The translations under genes and the position numbers were made by a program. Below the pieces are notes generated by a model that did no database searches, was not told the origin of the DNA, and worked only from the letters and a program-made list of their open reading frames with translations. A stretch of 41,911 bases of DNA from an uncultured Lamprocystis sp. GTDB taxonomy: Bacteria; Pseudomonadota; Gammaproteobacteria; Chromatiales; Chromatiaceae. Below, piece by piece: positions 23,211 to 31,705 of the stretch. The stretch spans positions 1 to 41,911 of the forward strand of contig NZ_CAIZIZ010000383.1 in the NCBI RefSeq assembly GCF_903933125.1. Direction: 5' to 3'. Each line of letters opens with the position of its first letter. The first letter of the stretch is position 1.

Positions 23211-25112
23211 TTAACGTATTTCCGACTGGTTACCAATGGGCGTCGGCAGACGGGAACCATGTTGAGGCCGTCGGGAATGGACCGTCTGGGGAGCACTCTG
23301 CGCAACGACCGGCTCGGCGGCAACGCTCGCGATCCGCCGCAGCCGTTGGATCAGCCCCTCCAATCCAGTGCGGCGCGTCAGACTCAGATGCCCTGCGAGC
23401 CCGAGCCGGTCGATGAAGGCCGCAGTATCGAACGCCAGGATCGCCGCCGCGTGCTGCCCGGAAAACAGCTGCTGCACCAATGCGATCAGTCCGCGGACGA
23501 CATCGGCGTCGCTGTCCGCCAGAAATTCGATGATGTCGGTCGTGCCGGGCCTGATCCGCGGGGACAGAAACACCAGACTTTGACAGCCTGGGACAAAGTT
23601 AGCCGGTGTCTTGAGTGCCTGGGGCATGGCGGGCAGCGCATGCCCCAGGTCGATAATCTGCTGATAACGCATCGGCCAATCGGGCAAGTCAGCGAAACGA
23701 TCCAGGATGTCCTGCGCCGCCGCCGCGGGCGAGGCGGCCGTCGCGGCCGGGTACACACAGCTGAGTACCGAGGCGTCGACTGGACGGGCGCCATGGCTAA
23801 TTCTCGCGATCGGTTGACGGGTTGCGGTACTCGCCCGTCTGGCCTGGTCGACGATCTGCGCGAGCGCATCCGCCAGGCGATCGATCTCCTGCGCCGTGTT
23901 GTAAACGCCGAAGGACGCGCGAGCGGTGCCCGCCACACCCAGACGCTCCATGAGCGGCTGACAGCAATGATGACCGGTGCGGATGCAGATCCCTTGTAGG
24001 TCGAGTCGGGTCCCGATATCGAGTGTCGCGAGCGGGGGGTCGGTGATCACCCAGGACAGCACGCCGGTCTTGCTCGGCGCTGTGCCCTTGATCTCCAATC
24101 CGGGGATCGCGGACAGCCGCTCCGTGGCCTGACGCAGCAGTCGATGTTCATGGGCAGCGACCCGCTCTAAACCGACGTCCGACAGCCAGTCGAGCGCTGC
24201 CGCCAGACCGACGGCGCCGGCAATGTGCGGAGTACCGGCTTCGAACCGATTGGGAATCTCAGCGTAGGTGGTCTGCTCAAAGCGCACACGCTCGATCATG
24301 TCCCCACCACCCTGATAGGGGGGCATCGCGGCGAGCCACCGGCGCTTGCCATAGAGCACACCGATGCCGGTCGGACCATAGAGTTTGTGCCCGGAGAAGG
24401 CGTAGAAATCCGCGTCCAGCGCCTGGACGTCGGTCCGCCCATGGGCGACCCACTGAGCGCCGTCGATCAACACCAAGGCACCGGCGGCATGGGCATCGGC
24501 GATCATCTCACGGACCGGGTTGCGGGTACCCAACGCATTCGACACCGCGGTCACCGCAACCAGTCGGGTGCGGGACGACAACAACGCCCGATACTGGTCC
24601 AACCGTAGCGCACCGTTGTCCTCAATCGGGATGACCCTGATTCGCGCCCCGGTGGCTTGCGCCACCAGTTGCCAGGGTACGATATTGGAGTGGTGCTCCA
24701 GCTCCGAGAGGATAATCTCGTCGCCGGCCCGCAGGTTGGCGCGGCCCCAGGCCGCCGCGACCAGGTTGATGGACTCGGTGGTCCCGCGGGTGAAAATGCA
24801 TTCAGCGGGTTCGGCAGCCCCGATGAAGCGGGCCACACGGGCGCGCGCCGCCTCGTAGAGATCGGTCGCCGACTGCGAGAGCTGGTAGGCGCCACGATTG
24901 ATGTTGGCGTTACGGCTTGCGTAATACCCGGCGATAGCGTCAATCACCTGGGCCGGCTTTTGGGTACTGGCGGCGTTGTCCAGATAGACCAGCGGGTGAC
25001 CATGAGCCAGGGTCTTCAGGAGCGGGAACTGCTCGCGCAACGCGAAAAATTCCGACGCGGGACCGGCGATCACGGGATCGGCGCTGGATGAATATGCGGG
25101 TGCGGTTGTCAT
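23211..25112 (-). CDS. SufS-SufE fusion: cysteine desulfurase with sulfur acceptor domain
   Basis: A 633-residue fusion. The first about 415 residues are a SufS-type (group II) cysteine desulfurase: YLDNAASTQKP, HHSNIVPW, the PLP lysine in SGHKLYGP and the persulfide cysteine in RTGHHCCQPLM. After an Ala-rich linker, a SufE-like domain follows, with the acceptor cysteine in FVPGCQSLVF. Joining donor and acceptor would speed sulfur transfer to FeS assembly. An in-frame ATG at 25163 would add 17 hydrophobic residues; neither start has a strong ribosome binding site. No other suf gene is nearby. It is convergent with the GT2 gene. Confidence 0.9.
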   Translation of the reverse strand: MTTAPAYSSSADPVIAGPASEFFALREQFPLLKTLAHGHPLVYLDNAASTQKPAQVIDAIAGYYASRNANINRGAYQLSQSATDLYEAARARVARFIGAAEPAECIFTRGTTESINLVAAAWGRANLRAGDEIILSELEHHSNIVPWQLVAQATGARIRVIPIEDNGALRLDQYRALLSSRTRLVAVTAVSNALGTRNPVREMIADAHAAGALVLIDGAQWVAHGRTDVQALDADFYAFSGHKLYGPTGIGVLYGKRRWLAAMPPYQGGGDMIERVRFEQTTYAEIPNRFEAGTPHIAGAVGLAAALDWLSDVGLERVAAHEHRLLRQATERLSAIPGLEIKGTAPSKTGVLSWVITDPPLATLDIGTRLDLQGICIRTGHHCCQPLMERLGVAGTARASFGVYNTAQEIDRLADALAQIVDQARRASTATRQPIARISHGARPVDASVLSCVYPAATAASPAAAAQDILDRFADLPDWPMRYQQIIDLGHALPAMPQALKTPANFVPGCQSLVFLSPRIRPGTTDIIEFLADSDADVVRGLIALVQQLFSGQHAAAILAFDTAAFIDRLGLAGHLSLTRRTGLEGLIQRLRRIASVAAEPVVAQSAPQTVHSRRPQHGSRLPTPIGNQSEIR

Positions 25113-25532
25113 GTTGCAGAAGCTGAGCATCGGCAAGGCAAAGATCAACCTGAGAGTTTTCATGGATCAGTCGGCGCTGCCCGTCATGGCGGAGCACGCC
25201 GGGAAGCAACGCCGTCGCCGCGGGGGCCTTGATCACAGAATCCGGCCATGATCACCGTTCGGGCCAAAGCTTCCCCGGATTTTTCCACAGATGTCACAGA
25301 TTTTCACAGATGAAGAAAAACATCTGTGTTCATCTGTGACATCTGTGACATCTGTGGACAAAATTTTCGCCCCAAGATGAGCGGATGCTGACCGGAATGA
25401 CAACCAAGATTCCAGCCCCCAGGCGGAGAATGCAGAGACCATGATTCAACAACACCAACGGCATATCCGGCGAGAACCGACCCGCCGGACCGCGAGCGAG
25501 CGACCGCCGCGCCTGACCGGGGGTGGCTCCCA
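25113..25532. other. divergent spacer between sufSE and the GNAT gene
   Basis: 420 bp (or 369 if sufSE starts at 25163) that must hold the promoters of both divergent genes. It contains the second CACAGATG-type repeat (25285-25357). A 34-codon frame (25441-25545) overlaps the start of the next gene but is Arg/Pro-rich and not convincing. No clear promoter hexamers were recognised. Confidence 0.5.
25285..25357. repeat. CACAGATG-type hairpin repeat, copy 2
   Basis: CACAGATG units on the left and CATCTGTG units on the right form a long hairpin around an AAGAAAAA loop. The right side (CATCTGTGACATCTGTG) is the same as in copy 1 at 475-528, but this copy has one extra unit. It lies in the sufSE-GNAT divergent spacer. 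Confidence 0.78.
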
Positions 25533-26624
25533 ATGCGCCTACTGACGCGAGCGGAACTGCTGCGCTATGTCCAGGACAGGCGTGCGCTCTTCGATGCCGC
25601 GGCCGCTCGCGGTAATCCGTTTGCATGCAGCGCCTGGGTACTCAATTTCATCGAAGAGATTGCCGCGGACGACTGGCGTTATTATGTCGCCGAGGATTCC
25701 TCGCAGGGTGAGGCCTGCCTGGTACTCTACAGTGAACGCGGATCACCCCATCGACGTCTTGCGTTAACCAATTACTACGCATCCTTATATACCCCGCTGA
25801 TCGGCGCCGCCGTCGACCGCGCGGCCTCACTGACCGCCATTGCCGCCGATCTGACGCGCGCCCGACCCGGCTGTGCCGCGATCGACCTCGCACCTCTCGC
25901 TCCCGAGGATGACGATACCGCGGCGCTGGTACGCGCCTTCACGTCTCAGGGCTGGTATGTCAAACGGTATTTTCGCTTTGGGAATTGGCACCTGCCCTGT
26001 GCCGGTCTGTCATTCGCCGATTACATGCGCGCACGCGAGTCGCAAGTGCGCCATACCTGGTCGCGCAAGGTCAGAAAATTCCGTCGCGCCGATGGCCTGG
26101 CACGGATTCGCATCGTGACCGCCCGGGACGAGATCGAGGCGGCCATGGATGCCTACGAGCAAGTCTATGCACACAGTTGGAAACCCCCTGAGCCCTACCC
26201 TGATTTCATCCGCCGCTGGGCCTATGTCTGTGCGGAAAACGGATGGTTGCGTCTCGGTCTGGCATCGGTTGCTGATGTACCGATCGCCGCGCAGTTCTGG
26301 TTCACCATGCAGCGTCGGGCCTATATCTTCAAACTCGCTTATGCCAAGGACTATGCGCACTGGTCGGCGGGAACCGTATTGACGGCCCATTTGATCGAAC
26401 ACAGCCTTGAGCAGGACCGGGTCACCGCAATCGATTACCTCAGCGGCGACGATCCCTATAAGCAAACCTGGATGTCCGGGCGCCGCGAGCGGGTCGGGCT
26501 GATTGCCTGCAACCTGGGCAATCCGCGCGGTGCGCTGATCGCGGCCTATGAATATGCCGGGGTCCTGCGCCAGCGCTGGCGGCGGCTGGGCGTCGATCCG
26601 GCAGCCGCGCCTGACCTGGTGTAG
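25533..26624 (+). CDS. GNAT/FemAB-like acyltransferase of exosortase-linked loci
   Basis: A 363-residue protein of the CelD/BcsL-like GNAT group (Acetyltransf_6), often found with exosortase and exopolysaccharide genes. Seen: a first half with TNYYASLYTPL, then the acyltransferase core with the basic segment HTWSRKVRKFRR, IAAQFWFTMQRRAYIFKLAYAKDY and the end motif DYLSGDDPYKQTW, which is characteristic of the family. It probably transfers an acyl or aminoacyl group to a sugar or carrier. It starts the second exosortase-associated block, 74 bp before the acyl carrier gene. No signal peptide. Confidence 0.85.
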   Translation: MRLLTRAELLRYVQDRRALFDAAAARGNPFACSAWVLNFIEEIAADDWRYYVAEDSSQGEACLVLYSERGSPHRRLALTNYYASLYTPLIGAAVDRAASLTAIAADLTRARPGCAAIDLAPLAPEDDDTAALVRAFTSQGWYVKRYFRFGNWHLPCAGLSFADYMRARESQVRHTWSRKVRKFRRADGLARIRIVTARDEIEAAMDAYEQVYAHSWKPPEPYPDFIRRWAYVCAENGWLRLGLASVADVPIAAQFWFTMQRRAYIFKLAYAKDYAHWSAGTVLTAHLIEHSLEQDRVTAIDYLSGDDPYKQTWMSGRRERVGLIACNLGNPRGALIAAYEYAGVLRQRWRRLGVDPAAAPDLV

Positions 26625-26698
26625 AATCCAGCGCGGCTCGCCACAGGCTTGCCAACCAGGATCCAGACGCACAGATTTACACGAGAGCCGCACCCGCT

Positions 26699-26950
26699 AT
26701 GCTTGCTGTTTCAGACACCATTGGGGTGCTGCGGGACGTCCTGCGGCTCGGCGCGCGCGCTGACGATTTCACCGCGGCCACGCCGCTGCTCGGCAGCATC
26801 CCGGAACTCGACTCGATGGCCGTGGTCGACTTGCTCACCGCACTCGAAGCGCGCTTCGATGTACGCGTGAACGATGATGAGATCAGCGCCGAAACCTTTG
26901 AGACAGTCGGCTCCCTGCATGCCTGGATGCTCGCCAGGCTCGCACCCTGA
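26699..26950 (+). CDS. acyl carrier protein
   Basis: An 83-residue acidic helical protein with the phosphopantetheine attachment Ser39 in PELDSMAVVDLLTALE, matching the DSM/DSL motif of carrier proteins. It differs from the fatty-acid ACP and belongs with exosortase A-associated carriers by context: the hydrolase 2 gene starts 9 bp later. It may hold the product of the ligase/decarboxylase pair encoded upstream as a thioester. Loading by a phosphopantetheinyl transferase encoded elsewhere is required. Confidence 0.88.
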   Translation: MLAVSDTIGVLRDVLRLGARADDFTAATPLLGSIPELDSMAVVDLLTALEARFDVRVNDDEISAETFETVGSLHAWMLARLAP

Positions 26951-26959
26951 CCGCGGCGG

Positions 26960-27787
26960 GTGCTGCGCGCGCGCTTCCTGGAGGGTCCCCGCGGGCGGTT
27001 GTTCTGCGTCGGCATGCAGCCGCCGGAGCAACCGGGGCCGCAGCACTGGATGCTGGTGGTACCGCCGCTGCTGGAAGAACTCAATCAGTCACGTCGCACC
27101 CTGCATCTGCTGGGCCGGGCCCTGGCCGCGCGCGGGATCGGCTGTCTGCTGCCGGACCTCTACGGCACCGGAGACAGTGAGGGTGCCATCGGCGACGCCT
27201 CCTGGGACACCTGGATCGCGGACCTGAACGGCGTCCATGCCTGGCTGCTCAGGCAAGGCGCGATGCGGGTCGACCTCCTCGCCCTGCGCGGCGGCGCATT
27301 GCTCACGCGGGACTGGCTCGCCGCCATGCCGATCAGAGTGCCGCACCTGATCCTCTGGCAACCCAGCATCAGCGGCGCCCACCTGGTCCAACAGTTGCTG
27401 CGCCTGCGCCTCGCTGCCGGGCTCCTGCACGGCAGCCGGACCACGGCCGCCGCCCTGCGCGAGCGCATGGCCCTGGACGGCTGGATCGAGATCGCCGGCT
27501 ATCGCTTATCCGCGACACTCATCGCGGCCTGCGAGGGGACCTCGCTCGAACCACCGGACGCGGCCCGGGTGGGCACCGTCGACTGGTTTCAACTCGTCGC
27601 CACTGATCAGGCGATCCCGCCCGCGGTTCATCGCTGCGCCGATTCCTGGTCCGCGGCGGGTCTGCAAATCGGCTTGCACCCAATCGTCGGGGACACCTTC
27701 TGGGCGACCCCGGAGATCGTCGAATCCAACAGACTCATTGCGTCGACTGTCAGCCGCCTGGAGCAGGTTCGCGATGCCCTTGGCTGA
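26960..27787 (+). CDS. alpha/beta hydrolase, exosortase A-associated hydrolase 2
   Basis: A 275-residue protein similar to TIGR03101 hydrolase 2. It starts at GTG 26960, 9 bp after the carrier protein gene. It shows the N-terminal MLVVPPLLEELNQSRRT and DLYGTGDSEG segments typical of the family. The usual G-x-S-x-G nucleophile elbow is not clear: the corresponding segment reads LLALRGGALLTRDWL, so Ser is replaced by Gly and the serine hydrolase activity may be altered or lost. It overlaps the next gene by 14 bp. Confidence 0.85.
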   Translation: MLRARFLEGPRGRLFCVGMQPPEQPGPQHWMLVVPPLLEELNQSRRTLHLLGRALAARGIGCLLPDLYGTGDSEGAIGDASWDTWIADLNGVHAWLLRQGAMRVDLLALRGGALLTRDWLAAMPIRVPHLILWQPSISGAHLVQQLLRLRLAAGLLHGSRTTAAALRERMALDGWIEIAGYRLSATLIAACEGTSLEPPDAARVGTVDWFQLVATDQAIPPAVHRCADSWSAAGLQIGLHPIVGDTFWATPEIVESNRLIASTVSRLEQVRDALG

Positions 27788-28625
27788 ACCAGAGTCGCCG
27801 CTCCTCTTCGACTGTGCCGGCGTGCAACTTCTTGGCATCCTTCATCACGGCGCGGCCGATGCGCGACGCGCGGTCCTGGTGGTGGTCGGCGGCCCCCAGT
27901 ACCGGGTCGGCAGCCACCGTCAGTTCGTGCTGCTCGCCCGGCGGCTCGCCGCCGTCGGCATTCCGACCCTGCGCTTCGACACGCGCGGCATGGGCGACAG
28001 CGACGGGGATGCCCGCACCTTCGAGACCATCCAGGACGATATCGCCGCCGCTGTCGAACGGCTTTTCGGCGAAATCCCCGGTCTGCAACAGGTGGTCCTC
28101 TGGGGGCTGTGCGATGCGGCGACGGCTGTTTCATTTTATGCGCCGCACGATCCACGGGTCGCCGGTCTGGTGCTGCTCAACCCCTGGGTCCACACCACGG
28201 CGGGCGAGGCGCGCGCCTTCCTCAGCTACTATTACCCGCGCCGCGTGTTAACCGGCGATTTCTGGTCCAAGCTGTGCTCCGGAAGCGTCGATCTGCGCGA
28301 TGCGCTCCGCGGCTTGCACCGGTTCCGGAGATCCGCCAGAGAGCCGCGGCCGGCCGAGATCGCGGGCGCTACCGCACCCTTGCCGGATCGGATGCTGGGC
28401 AGCCTGCGCCGGTTCGACGGCCGGGTGCTGCTGATCCTGAGCGGCAACGATCTGATCGCGCGTGAATTCACGGGGCTGCTGACGACCGAGCGCGCCTGGT
28501 CCAGTTGGTGCGCGGGCACGGCCGTCGAGCGGCGCGACCTGCCTGAAGCCGACCACACCTTCGCGGCGGATCGCTGGCGCGGACAGGTCGAGCACTGGAC
28601 ACTCGCGTGGCTGCGGTCCTGGTGA
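27774..28625 (+). CDS. alpha/beta hydrolase, exosortase A-associated hydrolase 1
   Basis: A 283-residue protein similar to TIGR03100 hydrolase 1. It shows FDTRGMGDSDGD, the elbow region VVLWGLCDAATAVSFYA (G-L-C-D-A, so Cys in the place of the usual Ser), VLLNPWV, and a C-terminal histidine in EADHTFA. A Cys nucleophile is possible and is known for some relatives. The ATG at 27774 overlaps the end of hydrolase 2; its stop overlaps the GTG of the glycosyltransferase gene. Together with the carrier protein it may release or transfer a thioester-bound group. Confidence 0.87.
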   Translation: MPLAEPESPLLFDCAGVQLLGILHHGAADARRAVLVVVGGPQYRVGSHRQFVLLARRLAAVGIPTLRFDTRGMGDSDGDARTFETIQDDIAAAVERLFGEIPGLQQVVLWGLCDAATAVSFYAPHDPRVAGLVLLNPWVHTTAGEARAFLSYYYPRRVLTGDFWSKLCSGSVDLRDALRGLHRFRRSAREPRPAEIAGATAPLPDRMLGSLRRFDGRVLLILSGNDLIAREFTGLLTTERAWSSWCAGTAVERRDLPEADHTFAADRWRGQVEHWTLAWLRSW

Positions 28626-29851
28626 ACCCCGATGCCCACCCGCTGACCCGGCCCCGACTGCTGGTCTTCAGCACACTGTTCCCCCATGCGGCCCAGCCGG
28701 GCAGCGGGCTCTTCGTGCGCGAACGGATGTTCCGGGTCGGCCGGATTCTGCCGCTCTGGGTCGTCTCGCCGCGCCCGACCTCGCCCTTCGACCCACTCGC
28801 GCGCCGTTACCACCCCCACTATCGCCCCCCGGCCCCAGGCACGGAAATCCAAGCCGGATTCACTGTTCGATTCCCGCGCTTCCCGTCGCTCCCCATCCTG
28901 GGGCGTGGGGCCGACGGGCTCATGATGGCCCTCGGCGCCTTGCCGCTGCTCTACCGGCGGCGGGAGACCTTCGATGTCATCGACGCCCATTTCGGCTATC
29001 CGGACGGCTATGCCGCGACCCGGCTCGGCCGCTGGCTCGGCAAACCGGTCACGGTCACGCTGCGCGGTACCGAGGTTCCGCACAGCCGCGACCCCACGAA
29101 ACGGCAACGCCTGATCCGGACTTGCACGGACGCCGACCACCTGTTCACCGTCTCCAGCTCGCTGGCCCGTCTGGCCGGGGAGTTGGGTGCCGCGGCGGAC
29201 AAGATCCAGGTGGTGGGCAACGGGGTGGACCCGGAACGCTTCCGTCCGCTGGAACGCGCCGCCATGCGGACCCGGCTCGGCATCCCGGTCGACGCCCAGG
29301 TGTTGATCTCGGTCGGCGGACTGGTGGAGCGTAAGGGATTCCACCGCGTGATCGAGGTCCTTCCGGAGCTGGTCCGGGCCCATCCGCAACTGCATTATCT
29401 GATCGTCGGCGGCGCCGGAGCCGAGGGCGACTTTGCCGCAACCCTGCATCAGCGCGTCGCGACCCAGGACCTTGGCGCACGCGTGCATTTCCTTGGATAC
29501 CTGCCGCCCGAGCGACTTGCCGAGCCCCTGTCCGCCGCGGATGTGTTCGTCCTGGCCAGCAGCAACGAGGGCTGGGCCAACTGTTTCCTGGAAGCCATGG
29601 CCTGCGGCCTGCCGGTCGTGACCACGGACGTGGGCGGTAATCGCGAGGTGGTCAGTGACGCGGCCCTGGGAACCGTCGTCCCCTTCGGCGACCCGCGTGC
29701 CCTCGCCGGCGCCCTTGCTGCCGCGCTTTATCGCCACTGGGACAGCACCGCGATCCGCGCTCATGCCCAGGCCAATACCTGGGACCAGCGGGTCGCGACC
29801 CTGGTGCAGACCTTCAGACGCATCGACACCGCGACCCGGACACCCGCTTGA
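28622..29851 (+). CDS. glycosyltransferase family 4
   Basis: A 409-residue GT-B fold enzyme. The N-terminal domain begins RLLVFSTLFPHAAQPGSG and contains DVIDAHFGYPDGYAA. The C-terminal domain carries the donor site: VVGNGVDPERFRPL, SVGGLVERKGFHRVIEV and the E-x7-E region SSNEGWANCFLEAMACGLPV. The start is probably GTG 28622, overlapping the hydrolase stop as GTGA; a GTG 15 bases upstream is also in frame. It is the last gene of the second exosortase-linked block and probably adds a sugar to an exopolysaccharide repeat unit. Confidence 0.9.
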   Translation: MNPDAHPLTRPRLLVFSTLFPHAAQPGSGLFVRERMFRVGRILPLWVVSPRPTSPFDPLARRYHPHYRPPAPGTEIQAGFTVRFPRFPSLPILGRGADGLMMALGALPLLYRRRETFDVIDAHFGYPDGYAATRLGRWLGKPVTVTLRGTEVPHSRDPTKRQRLIRTCTDADHLFTVSSSLARLAGELGAAADKIQVVGNGVDPERFRPLERAAMRTRLGIPVDAQVLISVGGLVERKGFHRVIEVLPELVRAHPQLHYLIVGGAGAEGDFAATLHQRVATQDLGARVHFLGYLPPERLAEPLSAADVFVLASSNEGWANCFLEAMACGLPVVTTDVGGNREVVSDAALGTVVPFGDPRALAGALAAALYRHWDSTAIRAHAQANTWDQRVATLVQTFRRIDTATRTPA

Positions 29852-30167
29852 TGACCCCCGGAGAAACGCAGACAGCACGCAGCGTTGCGGTGGTGCGATT
29901 CTCGTTACCGAACAGCGCACCTTTCGCGTCACTGCAGGGTGCGGATGAATCGCACTCAAGGCACTGATCCAACAAGGGCTCGCGGCGCATCACGGGATGC
30001 TGGCAGCGCGGTACCGGCGTGACGCATTTCACGAATCGCTAATTTAGGGTTTACCCGACATAGGGTTTTCCCGTATCATCCCGAACATCCGCAAACGACC
30101 GACCGACTGCGCCGCCCATCCTGGGCATCAGACAGCCGGTTGGCCCGAAACAAACGGTTGGCTCTTT
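29852..30167. other. spacer with operator-like repeats before rlpA
   Basis: 316 bp with no gene. It contains a pair of related GGGTTT-CCC dyads at 30045-30073, about 95 bp before the rlpA start, and nothing else recognised. Confidence 0.5.
30045..30073 (+). promoter_or_regulatory. tandem TAGGGTTT(A/T)CCCG sites upstream of rlpA
   Basis: TAGGGTTTACCCG (30045-30057) and TAGGGTTTTCCCG (30061-30073) are near-identical direct repeats 16 bp apart. Each is itself a dyad (GGGT..ACCC, GGG....CCC). This is the look of a paired operator for a dimeric regulator controlling rlpA. The regulator is unknown. Confidence 0.4.
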
Positions 30168-30575
30168 ATGAACAAGACATTGGTTTCCAGTGCCCTGATC
30201 GCCGCTACGCTCATGACCGGACTCATGACCAGCATCAACACCCTGGCCGCATCCCGCGGCAGTAGCACCCAATCCGGTAAAGCGTCCTACTATCACGACC
30301 GCTTCCATGGCCGTAAAACCGCGAGCGGGGCCGCATACAACAAAAACTCCCTGAGCGCCGCTCACAAGACCCTACCCCTGGGCACTCAGGTCCGGGTGAC
30401 CGACGCCCGCAGCGGCAAGAGCGTCGTGGTCCGCATCAACGACCGCGGACCCTACGCCCGTGGCCGCGTCATCGACCTCTCCCGTGCCGCCGCCCGCGAG
30501 ATCGGCCTGGTCAACAAGGGCGTCGCCAACGTCAAGCTCGAAATCCTCGGGCGTTCGGGGAAGGGCGGCGTCTGA
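30168..30575 (+). CDS. rlpA: RlpA-like double-psi beta-barrel protein
   Basis: A 135-residue exported protein. A signal peptide (residues 1-28, ending NTLAA) is followed by the RlpA domain: [54 protein letters not shown]. The domain is about 95 residues, and the SPOR domain of E. coli RlpA is absent; there is no lipobox cysteine. RlpA proteins bind, and in some species cleave, naked peptidoglycan glycan strands at the septum. It is convergent with mtnA, whose stop is 3 bp away. Confidence 0.9.
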   Translation: MNKTLVSSALIAATLMTGLMTSINTLAASRGSSTQSGKASYYHDRFHGRKTASGAAYNKNSLSAAHKTLPLGTQVRVTDARSGKSVVVRINDRGPYARGRVIDLSRAAAREIGLVNKGVANVKLEILGRSGKGGV

Positions 30576-30578
30576 GAC

Positions 30579-31634
30579 TTACCCCATCAACGCCCGCATC
30601 TTCGCCGCGTTCGGCGCCATCACCACACCCCGCTCGGTGACGATGGCGTCGACCAGGGCGGCGGGGGTCACATCGAACACCGGATTGCGGGCCGCACAAC
30701 CGGCCGGCGCCAGACGCCGGCCGCCGCATGACAGCAGTTCCTCCGGATCACGCTCCTCGATCGGAATCCCGGTGCCGCTGGCCAGTTCCATGTCGACGGT
30801 GGAGGTCGGCGCGGCGACCATCACCTTGACGCCATGGTAGCGGGCCACCACCGCCAGCCCGTAGGTCCCGATCTTGTTGGCGACATCGCCATTGGCGGCG
30901 ATGCGGTCGGAGCCGACGATCACCCATCCGATGCCGCCGCCGGCCATCAGGCTGGCGGCTGCGCCATCGGCCTGCAAGGTCACCGGAATGCCGGCATGCA
31001 TCAACTCCCAGGCCGTGAGACGCGCACCCTGCATCCAGGGCCGGGTCTCATCCGCATAGACCCGTCCGATCTTGCCCGCGGCATAGGCGCTGCGCACCAC
31101 GCCCAGAGCGGTTCCGTAACCGCCGGTGGCGATGGCACCCGCGTTACAATGGGTAATGATATCGGTCGGCCCGGCGATCAACTCGGCCCCCAGATCGCCC
31201 ATCCGGCGATTGGCGGCACGGTCTTCCTCATGGATCGCCAGGGCTTCCGCCAGCAGTGCCGGGGCCGGGTCTGCACCATCCAGACCGGCGATCAGGCGCG
31301 CCATGCGGCGCACGGCCCAGGCCAGATTCACGGCGGTCGGACGCGCCTCCCGCAACCGGTCGAGGTCGGGCCTGATCGCCTCCTTCCAGCCCGCACCGGC
31401 CGACTGGTAGGCGTCCCGGCCCGCCAACACCACGCCATAGGCCGCGGCGACACCGATGGCCGGCGCCCCGCGCACCACCATGTCGCGGATGGCGATGGCG
31501 ACTGACCCGGCGTCATCCAAGACCAAAAACTCGGCGCGCTCGGGCAATAGACGCTGATCGGTCAAATAAAGTCGACCAGCGTGCCAGAGGGCGGCATCAT
31601 CAGGCGTGGGGGCAGCGGGCAAATTGGTGACCAT
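30579..31634 (-). CDS. mtnA: S-methyl-5-thioribose-1-phosphate isomerase
   Basis: A 351-residue enzyme of the eIF2B-like family that converts methylthioribose-1-phosphate to methylthioribulose-1-phosphate in methionine salvage. Seen: the [14 protein letters not shown] motif, [19 protein letters not shown] with the catalytic cysteine, [10 protein letters not shown]-type segment [20 protein letters not shown] with the catalytic Asp, and PTSTVDM near the end. The ATG at 31634 (MVTNLPAAP) is preferred to an upstream in-frame GTG. It is read divergently from the deaminase gene at 31706, with only about 70 bp between them. Confidence 0.93.
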   Translation of the reverse strand: MVTNLPAAPTPDDAALWHAGRLYLTDQRLLPERAEFLVLDDAGSVAIAIRDMVVRGAPAIGVAAAYGVVLAGRDAYQSAGAGWKEAIRPDLDRLREARPTAVNLAWAVRRMARLIAGLDGADPAPALLAEALAIHEEDRAANRRMGDLGAELIAGPTDIITHCNAGAIATGGYGTALGVVRSAYAAGKIGRVYADETRPWMQGARLTAWELMHAGIPVTLQADGAAASLMAGGGIGWVIVGSDRIAANGDVANKIGTYGLAVVARYHGVKVMVAAPTSTVDMELASGTGIPIEERDPEELLSCGGRRLAPAGCAARNPVFDVTPAALVDAIVTERGVVMAPNAAKMRALMG

Positions 31635-31705
31635 GGGGAACTCTCGGGTAGGATGTTGCTCAGCATTGTCGCCGATTCGCACCCTGTCGCAATAGGACCA
31701 GATCC

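Noticed and set aside
25441-25545. 34-codon frame overlapping the start of the GNAT gene
   Set aside because: It is Arg/Pro-rich, has a weak ribosome binding site and looks like no known leader peptide; a coupling role cannot be excluded but is not supported.
28232-29959. 575-codon minus-strand open frame opposite the GT4 gene
   Set aside because: It is antisense to a glycosyltransferase with clear motifs; its composition (Gln/Asp/Gly/Arg) is that of a shadow frame.
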